Under the pieces are notes generated by a model, which worked only from the letters and a program-made list of their open reading frames with translations, had not been told where the DNA came from and did no database searches. A stretch of DNA of 64,000 nt from Algoriphagus zhangzhouensis (GTDB lineage: Bacteria; Bacteroidota; Bacteroidia; Cytophagales; Cyclobacteriaceae): positions 62,001 through 126,000 of the forward strand of contig NZ_FRXN01000006.1 in assembly GCF_900148515.1 (NCBI RefSeq). The letters run 5' to 3'. The first letter of the stretch is position 1, and each line of letters starts with the position of its first letter. The translations under genes and the position numbers were made by a program. Of the stretch, positions 15,577 to 24,420 are shown piece by piece.

Positions 15577-17493
15577 GTGGAGGCTAGGGCTTATTCCATA
15601 TTGAAAGAAGTATTTGGCTGGGATGATTTTCGTCCCGTCCAAAAGCAAGTGATTGAATCTGTTCTAGAAGGAAATGACACACTTGCACTCATGCCTACTG
15701 GTGGAGGTAAGTCTCTTTGCTATCAGGTTCCAGGCTTGACCAGAGAAGGGATTTGTTTGGTTGTAAGTCCTCTTATTGCCTTGATGAAGGATCAGGTAGA
15801 TCAGCTTCGCAAAAAGGGTATTTTGGCTGCAGCCGTATTTTCCGGAATGAGTTATAGGGAAATCGACACTACTTTGGACAACTGTGTCCATGGTGATTAC
15901 AAGTTCCTTTTTGTTTCGCCTGAAAGACTCAAGTCCGATCTATTTTTGGAGCGGTATAAGCAAATGAACTTAAATCTGATAGCAGTGGATGAGGCGCATT
16001 GTATTTCACAGTGGGGACACGATTTCCGACCTCCCTATTTAGAAATTGCTGAAATCAGAAAATATCATCCGAAAGTAAATCTCGTAGCCTTGACAGCATC
16101 CGCAACTCCTCAAGTTGAAGAAGAAGTTTTGACGCGATTGGAGATGAAAAGCAGGATCGTTTTTCGTCAGAGTTTTGCAAGAGAAAATTTGAGCTATAGT
16201 GTCAGATTAGTTGAAAATAAGCTGGAAAAGGGGAGAGAGATTTTGCAGAGGATTTCTGGGACAGCCATTTGGTATGTGAGGAATAGACAAGCAACTCATC
16301 AAATTGCAAAAGCTTTGAACCAATTGGGAATCCAAGCAGGAGCCTATCATGCCGGATTGAGCATGGGTGACAGGAATAACCTTCAGGATGCCTGGATGAA
16401 AAATCAACTGAGAGTGATGGTCAGTACCAATGCTTTTGGGATGGGAATAGATAAGCCTGATGTAAGAGTTGTTATCCATTCGGACTTGCCGGAAAACTTA
16501 GAGAATTATTATCAGGAAGCTGGCCGAGCGGGCAGGGATGGCAAGAAAGCTTTTGCGGTGATTTTGAGCAATGAGGCTGATTTTGAGAATTTATTGGGAA
16601 GGGCTGCTTTGGTTTATCCTCCGATAGATTTTGTCAGAAAAGTATATCAGTGCCTCGCCAACTATTTCCGAATTGCTGTAGGAAGTAATATGCTAAGCAG
16701 TTTTGACTTTGAATGGGGAGAATTTGCCAAAACATACGATTTGGGTGTTTTGGAAACATTCTTCGCTCTGAAAGTTTTGGAAGAGGAAGGTTTTATTGGT
16801 TTGAGTGAAAGCTATTACAGTCCCTCAAAACTTCATTTCCTAGTTTCCTCCCAGCAATTGTATGAAGTGCAGATTGCACAGGCTGCCTTGGATCCGATTA
16901 TCAAAATTTTACTTCGGACTTATGGAGGGAATTTGTTCTCGGAATATCTGAAAATCAATGAGTTTAAGCTGGCGAAAGCCCTAGAGATGCCAGAGTACAA
17001 GCTTGTCAAAAGTCTGGAAAGGTTAGCTCAGATGGAAATTGTGGATTATGAAAAAAGGAAAGATAAGCCCCAGATTACTTTTTTGACTCCAAGGTATGAT
17101 GCAGGCAAATTGCCATTGAACTTCAAAAGAATCGAAGAACGGAGAAATTTGACGATGGATAAGGCGAAAAGTATGGTTGCCTATGCACATCAATATGTCA
17201 TTTGTCGAACACAATTTATTCAGGAGTATTTTGGAGAAAAGACCGATGAACAATGCGGAATTTGCGATTGGTGCGTGAATGAAAAGAAAAATAAGGACCC
17301 AGAACATGCAGATGAAGTACTGAAAAATAGAATTTTGGAAACTTTGGAATCCATGGAGGGGTTAACTGAGGATAAACTCTTGGATCAACTCAGGCTTGGG
17401 AAATCTGATAGGTTTTTAGAAGTTCTTAGGAATTTGCTTGACCAAGAAATAGTATCTAGCGACCCATTAGGGTATTTAAAATTGAAAAGATAA
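15577..17493 (+). CDS. recQ: RecQ-family ATP-dependent DNA helicase
   Basis: A 638-residue superfamily 2 helicase unwinding DNA 3' to 5' in recombination and repair. Motif I is TGGGKS (41-46), the DEAH box is 138-141, and the RecQ aromatic-rich loop follows as ISQWGHDFRP. Motif VI is YYQEAGRAGRDG. Near residues 543-564 the pattern C-RTQFIQEYFGEK-C-GIC-DWC holds the zinc-binding cysteines of the RQC region. A C-terminal winged-helix-like part follows, and no obvious HRDC domain. The start is GTG directly after the previous stop, and the stop overlaps the next ATG (TAATG). Confidence 0.93.
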   Translation: MEARAYSILKEVFGWDDFRPVQKQVIESVLEGNDTLALMPTGGGKSLCYQVPGLTREGICLVVSPLIALMKDQVDQLRKKGILAAAVFSGMSYREIDTTLDNCVHGDYKFLFVSPERLKSDLFLERYKQMNLNLIAVDEAHCISQWGHDFRPPYLEIAEIRKYHPKVNLVALTASATPQVEEEVLTRLEMKSRIVFRQSFARENLSYSVRLVENKLEKGREILQRISGTAIWYVRNRQATHQIAKALNQLGIQAGAYHAGLSMGDRNNLQDAWMKNQLRVMVSTNAFGMGIDKPDVRVVIHSDLPENLENYYQEAGRAGRDGKKAFAVILSNEADFENLLGRAALVYPPIDFVRKVYQCLANYFRIAVGSNMLSSFDFEWGEFAKTYDLGVLETFFALKVLEEEGFIGLSESYYSPSKLHFLVSSQQLYEVQIAQAALDPIIKILLRTYGGNLFSEYLKINEFKLAKALEMPEYKLVKSLERLAQMEIVDYEKRKDKPQITFLTPRYDAGKLPLNFKRIEERRNLTMDKAKSMVAYAHQYVICRTQFIQEYFGEKTDEQCGICDWCVNEKKNKDPEHADEVLKNRILETLESMEGLTEDKLLDQLRLGKSDRFLEVLRNLLDQEIVSSDPLGYLKLKR

Positions 17494-18086
17494 TGGGAGG
17501 TTTTCTTGAGGATTTGTTTGGAAAGATTTTCAAAGGCAGTGAGTCTGCCCCCGTGAATCATAAGGAGAATTTCACCATAAAAGATCAAGACTGGAGGGAA
17601 TTGAAAATCTGGGAGGAGACTGAAGAGGCCAAAGATTTGATGGCTTTGATTTTCAAAAATATCCACCTGAAAAAGGCCGGAATTGCCGGAAAACCTCAGG
17701 TGCATAATTTTGAATCCCGCTATGCAAATGGCTTTGCAATCACCTATGATGAACCCTTAGATTCAAAATCTTTTTCCAATCTTTTCTTGGCTTTTTCCCA
17801 ACGTGTTATAGATTTGGGATACAAGCAGATCAGTTTGGATAGAAAACTGGAAGAAATTAACCAGCAGGTTAAGGTTACAGAGAAATTCTACTTCAAACCA
17901 CCTCTTCAAAAACCCACCGAAAATGAGTTGATATCTCAGTTGTACGGGAATATCAGTCTTGAAAAGATTACGATTGACAATCAACCCAGCTATCTAAAAT
18001 TCTTGGCGACAGTTTATTCCGATAGACTGTTCCAAAATGCGAAACCATTCGATCAATTGCTTGATCGCTTATTCAACATAGCCTGA
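17493..18086 (+). CDS. Conserved unknown protein
   Basis: A 197-residue soluble protein that I do not recognise. It starts MGGFLEDLFGKIFKG, possibly an amphipathic helix, and has no signal peptide, membrane segment or known motif. A run of aromatic and charged residues (SRYANGFAITYDEPLD, KFYFKPP) suggests a compact alpha/beta domain. It is locked into the operon: its ATG overlaps the recQ stop and its TGA overlaps the ATG of the Nudix gene. Position between recQ and a Nudix hydrolase gives no firm function. Confidence 0.75.
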   Translation: MGGFLEDLFGKIFKGSESAPVNHKENFTIKDQDWRELKIWEETEEAKDLMALIFKNIHLKKAGIAGKPQVHNFESRYANGFAITYDEPLDSKSFSNLFLAFSQRVIDLGYKQISLDRKLEEINQQVKVTEKFYFKPPLQKPTENELISQLYGNISLEKITIDNQPSYLKFLATVYSDRLFQNAKPFDQLLDRLFNIA

Positions 18087-18637
18087 TGGACAGACTTACA
18101 CTAAAAGCCCAGCTACAGAAATACCGCACTCCTTATGAGGAAGAAGCGGGTTTCATCCAAGATTTCATCAACTTGACAGAGGATCCTTTGGCTTACAAAA
18201 GGGAGAGACTTGCAGGACATTTTACTGCATCCTCATGGATAGTCAATCCGGCACGAACCCATACTCTTTTGACTTTGCACAAAAAATTGGGGAGATGGCT
18301 TCAATTGGGCGGTCATGCTGATGGAGATGAGGATTTGATTGCTGTGGCTTTGAAGGAGGCTCAGGAAGAAAGTGGTTTGAGTAATCTAAGATTGGTTGAG
18401 TCCAGTATTTTCGATTTGGATAAGCATATTATCCCGGAACGACCCCATGTTCCAGAACATTTTCATTACGATGTGAGATTTATGATCGAGGCAGAGTTGA
18501 AAGATCAATTGGTGATGAGTAATGAAAGTATTTCGCTGGCTTGGTTCACTTTTGACTCAGTCGTAGATATGATTGGCTACAATCCTTCTATTTTGAGAAT
18601 GTTGGAAAAAACCTCCAAATCCGAAATCCTGCTTTAA
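18086..18637 (+). CDS. Nudix hydrolase
   Basis: A 183-residue Nudix enzyme, hydrolysing a nucleoside diphosphate linked to another group. The Nudix box runs from LGGHADGDEDL to LKEAQEESGL (about residues 72-95) and fits G-x5-E-x7-x-E-x-x-E-E-x-G-U with D in place of the first E (GGHADGDED) but intact metal-binding EAQEES. WLQLGGHADGDE is typical of a Nudix group common in Bacteroidota. Substrate is unknown. Confidence 0.9.
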   Translation: MDRLTLKAQLQKYRTPYEEEAGFIQDFINLTEDPLAYKRERLAGHFTASSWIVNPARTHTLLTLHKKLGRWLQLGGHADGDEDLIAVALKEAQEESGLSNLRLVESSIFDLDKHIIPERPHVPEHFHYDVRFMIEAELKDQLVMSNESISLAWFTFDSVVDMIGYNPSILRMLEKTSKSEILL

Positions 18638-18642
18638 TTCTA

Positions 18643-19083
18643 ATGAATCATTCCGTTTCCTTAGATTCCTTTGATTTCTCTACTCCAATTCAGATTCGTT
18701 TTTCTGATATCGACGGGTATCTACATGTCAATAATGGGATCTATTTCAATTATTTCGAACACTCCAGAGCTGAATTTTTACACAAAAGATGCCAATGGGA
18801 TATTATGAAGATTGGTGCTGTGGTAGCTCGAGTGGAAATGGATTATTTCCGACCTATTCATTTGGAAGATCAAGTCAAGGCATTGGTGAAATGTACCAGA
18901 GTGGGGAATACCTCTTTTGTTTTGGAGCAATACCTAGTGGGAAATTCAGAATCTGAAAATGATCTGGTTTTTGCAAAATGCATCTGTACCATGGTATCTG
19001 TGGATATGAAAACTATGAAGCCAACTCCAGTTCCAGAACTTTACAAGGCGAAATTGCTAAATCAGCCTGAAAAACAGGCTTGA
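18643..19083 (+). CDS. Acyl-CoA thioesterase (hot-dog fold, 4HBT type)
   Basis: A 146-residue hot-dog-fold thioesterase that hydrolyses acyl-CoA or acyl-ACP. The conserved IRFSDIDGYLHVNNGIYFNYFEHSRAEFL (about residues 17-45) contains the catalytic aspartate region of the 4-hydroxybenzoyl-CoA thioesterase/YbgC group, where DxDxxxHVNNxxY is diagnostic. It follows the Nudix gene by 5 bases and ends where the promoter of the TPR lipoprotein begins. Confidence 0.88.
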   Translation: MNHSVSLDSFDFSTPIQIRFSDIDGYLHVNNGIYFNYFEHSRAEFLHKRCQWDIMKIGAVVARVEMDYFRPIHLEDQVKALVKCTRVGNTSFVLEQYLVGNSESENDLVFAKCICTMVSVDMKTMKPTPVPELYKAKLLNQPEKQA

Positions 19084-19088
19084 TTCCC

Positions 19089-19096
19089 TATCTTTG
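19089..19096 (+). promoter_or_regulatory. -7 promoter element of the TPR lipoprotein gene
   Basis: Exact TAnnTTTG (tatctttg), 19 bases before the GTG at 19116. It implies a very short leader and rules out the longer in-frame start at 19080. Confidence 0.65.
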
Positions 19097-19115
19097 CCCC
19101 AAAATTAGCAGACAC

Positions 19116-19829
19116 GTGAGAAATTTATTGAGTTTGGCTCTTGCAGCCCTGGTTTTGTTTTCTTGTAGCCCAAGTGAAGAGGAGTTGATGAAAGCTGGAA
19201 TTGAGAAGATGGATTCTCAAGCTTGGAACGAAGCTATCGGATATTTTGATAGAGCTTTGGAACAAAATCCAGGCAATGCAACCGCTTTGAATGCAAAAGG
19301 TGTCGCACTTTTCCAACAGGAAAAATATCAAGAAGCAATCCCCGTTTTCACACTTGCTGTAGAAGCCGATTCATCAGTTTACAAGCCTTGGTTCAACCGA
19401 GCAAATGCTAATTTAGAACTGGGCAATTTCAAAGAAGCGGTTTCTGATTACAATATGGCCAATGGCCTAGATCCTGCACAAACAGATATCTATTACAATC
19501 GTGGACTAGCTCTTCTCGGAATGGAAGAATACGAAGATGCTATTTTGGATTTTGATGCGGCTCTTCAAGTAAACCCTAATCAAGCGCTAGTTTATTTCAA
19601 TAAAGGAAAAGCCCAGGTTGGGAACAATGATCCTTTGGGAGCAATGGAATCCTTGACAAACGCTGTGAATTTGGATGGTAGAAATGCCGCAGCTTATTAT
19701 TTGTTGGGAGTAACTCGTATGAGTGCTTTGGGTGAGCAAGAAAAGGAAGCTGGATGTGCTGATTTGAAAATGGCACTTTCTTTAGGTTATACAGAGGCTA
19801 AATCCTGGATTGAGGATTTCTGCGAATAA
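19116..19829 (+). CDS. TPR-repeat lipoprotein
   Basis: A 237-residue protein. From the GTG at 19116 it begins MRNLLSLALAALVLFSCSPSEEE: a hydrophobic signal and a lipobox ending in Cys 17, so it is a lipid-anchored envelope protein. Five or six tetratricopeptide repeats follow (units such as AWNEAIGYFDRALEQNPGNATALNAKG and YEDAILDFDAALQVNPNQALVYFNKG), forming a helical scaffold for protein contacts. A partner is unknown. The -7 element at 19089-19096 decides the start. The stop overlaps the ATG of the Sua5-type gene (TAATG), so both share a transcript. Confidence 0.9.
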   Translation: MRNLLSLALAALVLFSCSPSEEELMKAGIEKMDSQAWNEAIGYFDRALEQNPGNATALNAKGVALFQQEKYQEAIPVFTLAVEADSSVYKPWFNRANANLELGNFKEAVSDYNMANGLDPAQTDIYYNRGLALLGMEEYEDAILDFDAALQVNPNQALVYFNKGKAQVGNNDPLGAMESLTNAVNLDGRNAAAYYLLGVTRMSALGEQEKEAGCADLKMALSLGYTEAKSWIEDFCE

Positions 19830-20794
19830 TGGCTGAAATAGGTCAAGATATTGCCAAAGCAAAAAGCCTTTTGGAAAAAGGGGAATTGGTAGCCATACCT
19901 ACAGAAACTGTCTATGGTTTGGCAGCCAATGCGCTGAATCCAGACGCCGCAGCTTCCATTTTTGAGGCAAAAAACCGACCTTCTTTTGATCCTCTGATTA
20001 TTCATACTGATTCGGTTGACAAGATCAATCAGTGGGTAGAGGAAATTCCAGAGTCTTTGACTCTATTAGCTGAAAAGTTTTGGCCAGGTCCTTTGACTCT
20101 ACTATTGCCTAGAAAGTCTATTATCCCTGATATCGTAACCTCAGGCTTGGATCGTGTGGCGGTAAGGATTCCTTCACATCCTTTGACTTTGGAACTGCTA
20201 AAAACACTGGATTTTCCGCTAGCGGCACCTAGTGCAAATCCTTTTGGTTATATCAGCCCAACAAGCGCAGAGCATGTCAATAAGCAGCTGGGAGACCAAA
20301 TTCCTTATATTTTAGATGGTGGCCCTTGTCAAGTTGGCTTAGAAAGTACCATAGTCGGTATTGAGGAAAGGGAAGTTATTGTTTACCGCTTAGGTGGTTT
20401 GGATATCCGAGAGATTGAGGCTGTTATAGGGACTGTCAAGGTAAAAACCCATAGCAGCAGTAATCCAAGTGCTCCTGGTCTCCTTGAGAGCCATTATGCG
20501 CCTCGAAAACCCTTTATCGTTGGAGATGTTGCTTCCTTATTGCCTCAATTTTTAGAAAAAGGACAAAAAGTAGGAGTTTTGACATTGAGTCAAATTTTTA
20601 GAGAAGTTCCAGAGTTGGATCAAATTCAATTAAGTGCGATAGGAGATCTAAAAGAAGCAGCAGCCAAATTATTTGCAGCAATGCGTTCTTTAGATGACTT
20701 AAACCTTGATGTTATTTTGGCAGAATGGATGCCAAACGAGGGTTTGGGAAAAGCCATGAATGACCGTTTGCAGAGAGCTTCTGTCAAGGCTTAA
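19829..20794 (+). CDS. L-threonylcarbamoyladenylate synthase (Sua5/YrdC type)
   Basis: A 321-residue enzyme that makes threonylcarbamoyl-AMP from threonine, bicarbonate and ATP, the first step of t6A tRNA modification. The N-terminal YrdC domain shows IPTETVYGLAANALN, KNRPSFDPLIIH and RIPSHPLTLELLK, followed by APSANPFGYISPTSAEHV. The C-terminal 110 residues form the additional Sua5 domain, entered through APGLLESHYAPRKP, so this is the long Sua5 form and not the short TsaC. Confidence 0.92.
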   Translation: MAEIGQDIAKAKSLLEKGELVAIPTETVYGLAANALNPDAAASIFEAKNRPSFDPLIIHTDSVDKINQWVEEIPESLTLLAEKFWPGPLTLLLPRKSIIPDIVTSGLDRVAVRIPSHPLTLELLKTLDFPLAAPSANPFGYISPTSAEHVNKQLGDQIPYILDGGPCQVGLESTIVGIEEREVIVYRLGGLDIREIEAVIGTVKVKTHSSSNPSAPGLLESHYAPRKPFIVGDVASLLPQFLEKGQKVGVLTLSQIFREVPELDQIQLSAIGDLKEAAAKLFAAMRSLDDLNLDVILAEWMPNEGLGKAMNDRLQRASVKA

Positions 20795-20890
20795 GTTGAT
20801 CTTTGCAAATAGATCATTTCAGATTGTCGCTTTTTGCTTAAAACTTTGATAAATTCAGGCCTATTTTGAATAACAATCCTATCCTATTTT

Positions 20891-22090
20891 ATGAATCCTA
20901 GAATCAAAAATGTAGATAACCTCAGTTTCAAAGGGAAGAAAGCATTAATCCGTGTCGATTTCAATGTTCCTTTGGATGAGCACTTTCATGTAACTGACGA
21001 TACGAGAATTCAGGCTGCTTTGCCTACCATTAACAAAATTTTGGCTGATGGTGGTTCTGTGATTTTGATGTCCCACTTGGGAAGACCAAAGAATGGTCCT
21101 GAAGATAAATTCTCTTTGAAGCATATCGTAGTAGCATTGGAGAAAGCTTTGGGCCGTCCAGTAAAGTTTGCTCAAGACTGTATTGGTTCTGAAGCGAAAG
21201 AATTGGCACTTGGACTAGAGTCAGGTCAAGTTTTGCTTTTGGAAAATCTAAGATTCTACAAAGAAGAAGAAAAAGGAGATGCAGAATTTGCCAAGAAATT
21301 GGCTTCTCTGGGTGATATCTATGTAAATGATGCATTTGGTACTGCTCACAGAGCCCATGCCTCTACAGCTGTAATTGCACAGTTTTTCACTGAGAAAGTT
21401 TGTGGTTATTTGATGCTTTCCGAATTGAGAAATGCGGACAAGGTATTGGGTGATCCAGCTAGACCATACACTGCTATCATGGGAGGTGCTAAGATTTCTG
21501 ATAAAATTTTGATCATCGAACGCCTTTTGGACAAGGTGGATAACCTGATTATCGGTGGAGGTATGTCTTATACTTTTGCAAAAGCCCAAGGCGGAACAAT
21601 CGGTGATTCTTTGTTGGAAGCTGATAAGTTGGATTTCGTACTAGAATTGATGGAAAAGGCTAAGGCAAAAGGTGTAAATCTGATTTTGCCTTTGGATACA
21701 GTGATTTCTAAAGCTTTTGCAAATGATGCGGAGCAAGGTTTGGCCAATAAGGGTGAAATTCCTGATGGCTGGATGGGCTTGGATATCGGACCAAAGACCA
21801 GAGAGCTTTTTGCTGAGACGATTTTAAAGTCCAAAACTATCCTTTGGAATGGTCCAATGGGAGTTTTTGAAATGGACTCATTCGATAAAGGAACGAAGGC
21901 CGTTGCTGAGGCTGTAGCTGAAGCTACAAAAGGTGGCGCTTACTCTTTGATCGGTGGAGGTGACTCTGCTGCTGCAGTAAACAAATTCGGCTTTGGAGAG
22001 CAAGTTTCATTCGTTTCTACAGGTGGTGGAGCATTGCTAGAGCATATGGAAGGGAAAGTTCTTCCAGGTGTAGCTGCTTTGGAGCCTTAA
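20891..22090 (+). CDS. pgk: Phosphoglycerate kinase
   Basis: A 399-residue glycolytic enzyme transferring phosphate from 1,3-bisphosphoglycerate to ADP. Typical motifs are RVDFNVPLD at the N terminus, SHLGRPK, ENLRFYKEEEKGD, VNDAFGTAHRAHAS, and the nucleotide-binding GPMGVFE and SLIGGGDSAAAV. Length and order are normal. It follows the Sua5-type gene by about 96 bases and has its own terminator, which makes an independent transcript plausible; a near match to the -7 consensus lies at 20861-20868 (ctattttg). Confidence 0.98.
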   Translation: MNPRIKNVDNLSFKGKKALIRVDFNVPLDEHFHVTDDTRIQAALPTINKILADGGSVILMSHLGRPKNGPEDKFSLKHIVVALEKALGRPVKFAQDCIGSEAKELALGLESGQVLLLENLRFYKEEEKGDAEFAKKLASLGDIYVNDAFGTAHRAHASTAVIAQFFTEKVCGYLMLSELRNADKVLGDPARPYTAIMGGAKISDKILIIERLLDKVDNLIIGGGMSYTFAKAQGGTIGDSLLEADKLDFVLELMEKAKAKGVNLILPLDTVISKAFANDAEQGLANKGEIPDGWMGLDIGPKTRELFAETILKSKTILWNGPMGVFEMDSFDKGTKAVAEAVAEATKGGAYSLIGGGDSAAAVNKFGFGEQVSFVSTGGGALLEHMEGKVLPGVAALEP

Positions 22091-22113
22091 GGACTTATAA
22101 AATATAATAAATG

Positions 22114-22141
22114 AAGGTCACTGGAAACGGTGACCTTTTTA
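22114..22141 (+). terminator. Intrinsic terminator of pgk
   Basis: Stem aaggtcac (22114-22121) with gtgacctt (22130-22137), then a T-run. Confidence 0.88.
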
Positions 22142-22151
22142 TTTTTGGTAA

Positions 22152-22191
22152 TACAAAAGAAAACCCTTCCAGATTTCTCCAGAAGGGTTTT
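22152..22191 (-). terminator. Intrinsic terminator of the rplM-tsf operon
   Basis: Stem aaaaccctt (22160-22168) with aagggtttt (22183-22191). On the minus strand the stem is followed by TTTTCTTTTGT. It lies 22 bases behind the tsf stop, facing the pgk terminator. Confidence 0.85.
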
Positions 22192-22213
22192 GATATAGAT
22201 TCGATCGGTATGA

Positions 22214-23041
22214 TTATCCGATAGAGATTCTTTTGAATGCAGAAACAGTCATTCCTTTGCTAACACCGTCCAAGTATTGAGCGATAGTTTTGCTGCTGTC
22301 TTTTACAAATTGCTGGCTCAACAACGTATTCTCTTTGTAGAATTTGTTCAATTTACCCATTGCAATTTTTTCCAACATCGCTTCTGGCTTGCCTTCAGCT
22401 CTAGCTTGCTCTTTACCTACTTCAATTTCTCTCTGTACAGTAGTAGCATCAACACCGTCTTTGTCCAAAGCAACTGGATTCATAGCAGCGATTTGCATTG
22501 CTACGTCTTTTCCAGCTTCTTCTACATCACCACCGATGTTAGTCAAGCCTACCAATACACCTAATTTACCATTAGAGTGGATGTAAGGAACAACAGCTTC
22601 AGCAGAAATTACTTCGTAATGAGAGATTTCGATTTTCTCACCGATTTTACCGGTCATTTCTACGATTTTCTCAGCTACAGTGATGTTTTCGAAAGGAAGT
22701 GCCATAATTTCTTCAACAGAAGTAGCACCTTTCTCAACTGCCAAGTTCAAAAGAGTCGTTGCGAAAGCTCCAAACTCTTCGTTTTTAGCTACGAAGTCAG
22801 TTTCACAAGTCAAAGAAAGGATAGTTCCTTTAGCACCATTTTCGGATACAGTAGTTACTACAACACCTTCTTTAGTCTCTCTGTCAGCTCTGGAAGCGGA
22901 TACTTTTTGACCTTTTTTTCTGAGGATGTCTACAGCTTTGTCGAAATCGCCTTCGGCTTCAGTCAAAGCTTTTTTGCAGTCCATCATACCGGCACCGGTC
23001 ATTTGTCTCAGTTTGTTTACTTCTTGTGCAGTAATTGCCAT
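22214..23041 (-). CDS. tsf: Translation elongation factor Ts
   Basis: A 275-residue guanine-nucleotide exchange factor for EF-Tu. The start has the EF-Ts UBA domain (ITAQEVNKLRQMTGAGMMDCKKALTE), and the core carries EGVVVTTVSENGAKGTILSLTCETDFVAKNEEF. Length is normal for Bacteroidota. It lies 179 bases behind rpsB, and a strong hairpin terminator sits in that gap, so its expression is set by readthrough or by a promoter of its own that I could not pinpoint. Confidence 0.98.
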   Translation of the reverse strand: MAITAQEVNKLRQMTGAGMMDCKKALTEAEGDFDKAVDILRKKGQKVSASRADRETKEGVVVTTVSENGAKGTILSLTCETDFVAKNEEFGAFATTLLNLAVEKGATSVEEIMALPFENITVAEKIVEMTGKIGEKIEISHYEVISAEAVVPYIHSNGKLGVLVGLTNIGGDVEEAGKDVAMQIAAMNPVALDKDGVDATTVQREIEVGKEQARAEGKPEAMLEKIAMGKLNKFYKENTLLSQQFVKDSSKTIAQYLDGVSKGMTVSAFKRISIG

Positions 23042-23154
23042 TGTTAGGATCTGTTTATAGATTAAACGATTATATTTTTCTTAGGAGTAATACTAAGCAA
23101 AGCTGCCTAGTGGTGTTTTTGCTGCTGTTGAAAAATCAAATATCAGGCAAAAAC

Positions 23155-23195
23155 AAAAAATTGAACATCGACCTGAGCCAGATGTTCAATTTTTT
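23155..23195 (-). terminator. Strong hairpin terminator between rpsB and tsf
   Basis: A 15-bp perfect stem: aaaaaattgaacatc (23155-23169) with gatgttcaatttttt (23181-23195), loop of 11 bases. On the minus strand it is followed by GTTTTTGCC after a six-T run. It sits inside an operon that is normally read through. Confidence 0.85.
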
Positions 23196-23220
23196 AAAAT
23201 TATATCAAATCAATTGGACC

Positions 23221-23982
23221 TTACTTTTTGTCCTCAGTATCTACAGCTCTTTTTGCTTCTTCCTCTTCAGAAAGTTTAGCATCTTCTTTGTCTTTCTTAC
23301 GCTCAGAAAGACCTTCTTCGATAGCTGCACCGAAAGCTTTAACTAGCAAGTTTACTGATTTGAATGCATCGTCATTAGCAGGTACTGGGAAATCCACCTC
23401 GTTAGGGTTGGAGTTTGTATCTACCAATGCGAAAACAGGGATACCAAGCTTTTGTGCTTCGGCAATCGCAATGTGTTCTCTTTTGATGTCTACTACAAAA
23501 AGAGCAGCAGGAAGTCTGCTTAGGTCAGCGATACCGCCCAATACAGTTTCCATTTTGTCTTTCTGACGAGAGATCATCAAACGCTCTTTCTTTGCCATGT
23601 TCTTGAAAGAGTCTTCCTTCATCATCTTATCAAGGCCAGACATTTTCTTCAAGGATTTGCGGATTGTTGCAAAGTTAGTCAACATACCACCCAACCATCT
23701 TTCGGTTACGTAAGGCATGTTTAGACGTTGAGCTTCAGCTGCTACTAGGTCTTTAGCCTGTTTTTTTGTAGCAACGAACATTACTTTTTTGCCGGAGCGT
23801 ACGATTTGCTTAACTGCAGCGGATGCTTCGTCGAGGCAGGCAAGCGTTTTGTTTAGGTCGATAATATGGATTCCGTTCTTCTCCATGAAAATATATGGAG
23901 CCATTCTGGGATCCCACTTTCTCGTTAAGTGTCCGAAGTGAACACCAGCATCCAGTAAGTCTTTGTATTCGATTTTTGACAT
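23221..23982 (-). CDS. rpsB: Ribosomal protein S2
   Basis: A 253-residue small-subunit protein that docks at the head-body junction of the 30S ribosome. Motifs are LLDAGVHFGHLTRKWDPRM, RWLGGMLTNFATI, and PVFALVDTNSNPNEVDFPVPANDDAFKS. The tail is a charged Bacteroidota-type extension rich in K, E and D. It is third in the rplM-rpsI-rpsB-tsf series, 39 bases behind rpsI. Confidence 0.98.
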   Translation of the reverse strand: MSKIEYKDLLDAGVHFGHLTRKWDPRMAPYIFMEKNGIHIIDLNKTLACLDEASAAVKQIVRSGKKVMFVATKKQAKDLVAAEAQRLNMPYVTERWLGGMLTNFATIRKSLKKMSGLDKMMKEDSFKNMAKKERLMISRQKDKMETVLGGIADLSRLPAALFVVDIKREHIAIAEAQKLGIPVFALVDTNSNPNEVDFPVPANDDAFKSVNLLVKAFGAAIEEGLSERKKDKEDAKLSEEEEAKRAVDTEDKK

Positions 23983-24021
23983 GAATCTGTTTGTTTTCTA
24001 TTGTTGAGAGAAAATAGCCAA

Positions 24022-24408
24022 TTAACGCTTGGAGAACTGGAATCTTCTTCTTGCTTTTCTACGTCCTGGCTTCTTACGTTCTACCATTCTAGGGTCACGA
24101 GTCAAGAAACCTTCTTTCTTCAATGGACTTCTGTGCTCTTCGTTGAATTCGCACAAAGCTCTAGAGATAGCCATACGAGCTGCCTCAGCTTGTCCTTTGA
24201 TACCACCACCATCTACATTGATCTGGATGTCGTAGTTTCCGTCTTCTCCAACTAGAGTAAGAGGCTGCTTCACGACGATCTGATGAAGATCAAATGGGAA
24301 GTAAACTTCTAGTGCTTGTTTGTTTACGGTAATGTTTCCTTTTCCTGGAGCCATGTAAATTCTGGCTACAGAGGTCTTTCTTCTACCGATTTTGTTGATC
24401 ATTTCCAT
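24022..24408 (-). CDS. rpsI: Ribosomal protein S9
   Basis: A 128-residue 30S protein whose tail reaches the P-site tRNA. It has GRRKTSVARIYMAPGKGNITVN at the start, the conserved DGGGIKGQAEAARMAISRAL, and the basic end ERKKPGRRKARRRFQFSKR; the final K/R is the residue that contacts tRNA. A second ATG two codons in is an alternative start. It lies 12 bases behind rplM. Confidence 0.98.
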   Translation of the reverse strand: MEMINKIGRRKTSVARIYMAPGKGNITVNKQALEVYFPFDLHQIVVKQPLTLVGEDGNYDIQINVDGGGIKGQAEAARMAISRALCEFNEEHRSPLKKEGFLTRDPRMVERKKPGRRKARRRFQFSKR

Positions 24409-24420
24409 GAATTAAGTCGA

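Noticed and set aside
22277..23047. Several plus-strand ORFs across the tsf region
   Set aside because: They are antisense shadows of tsf; their serine- and phenylalanine-rich composition is what reading a Bacteroidota gene backwards gives.
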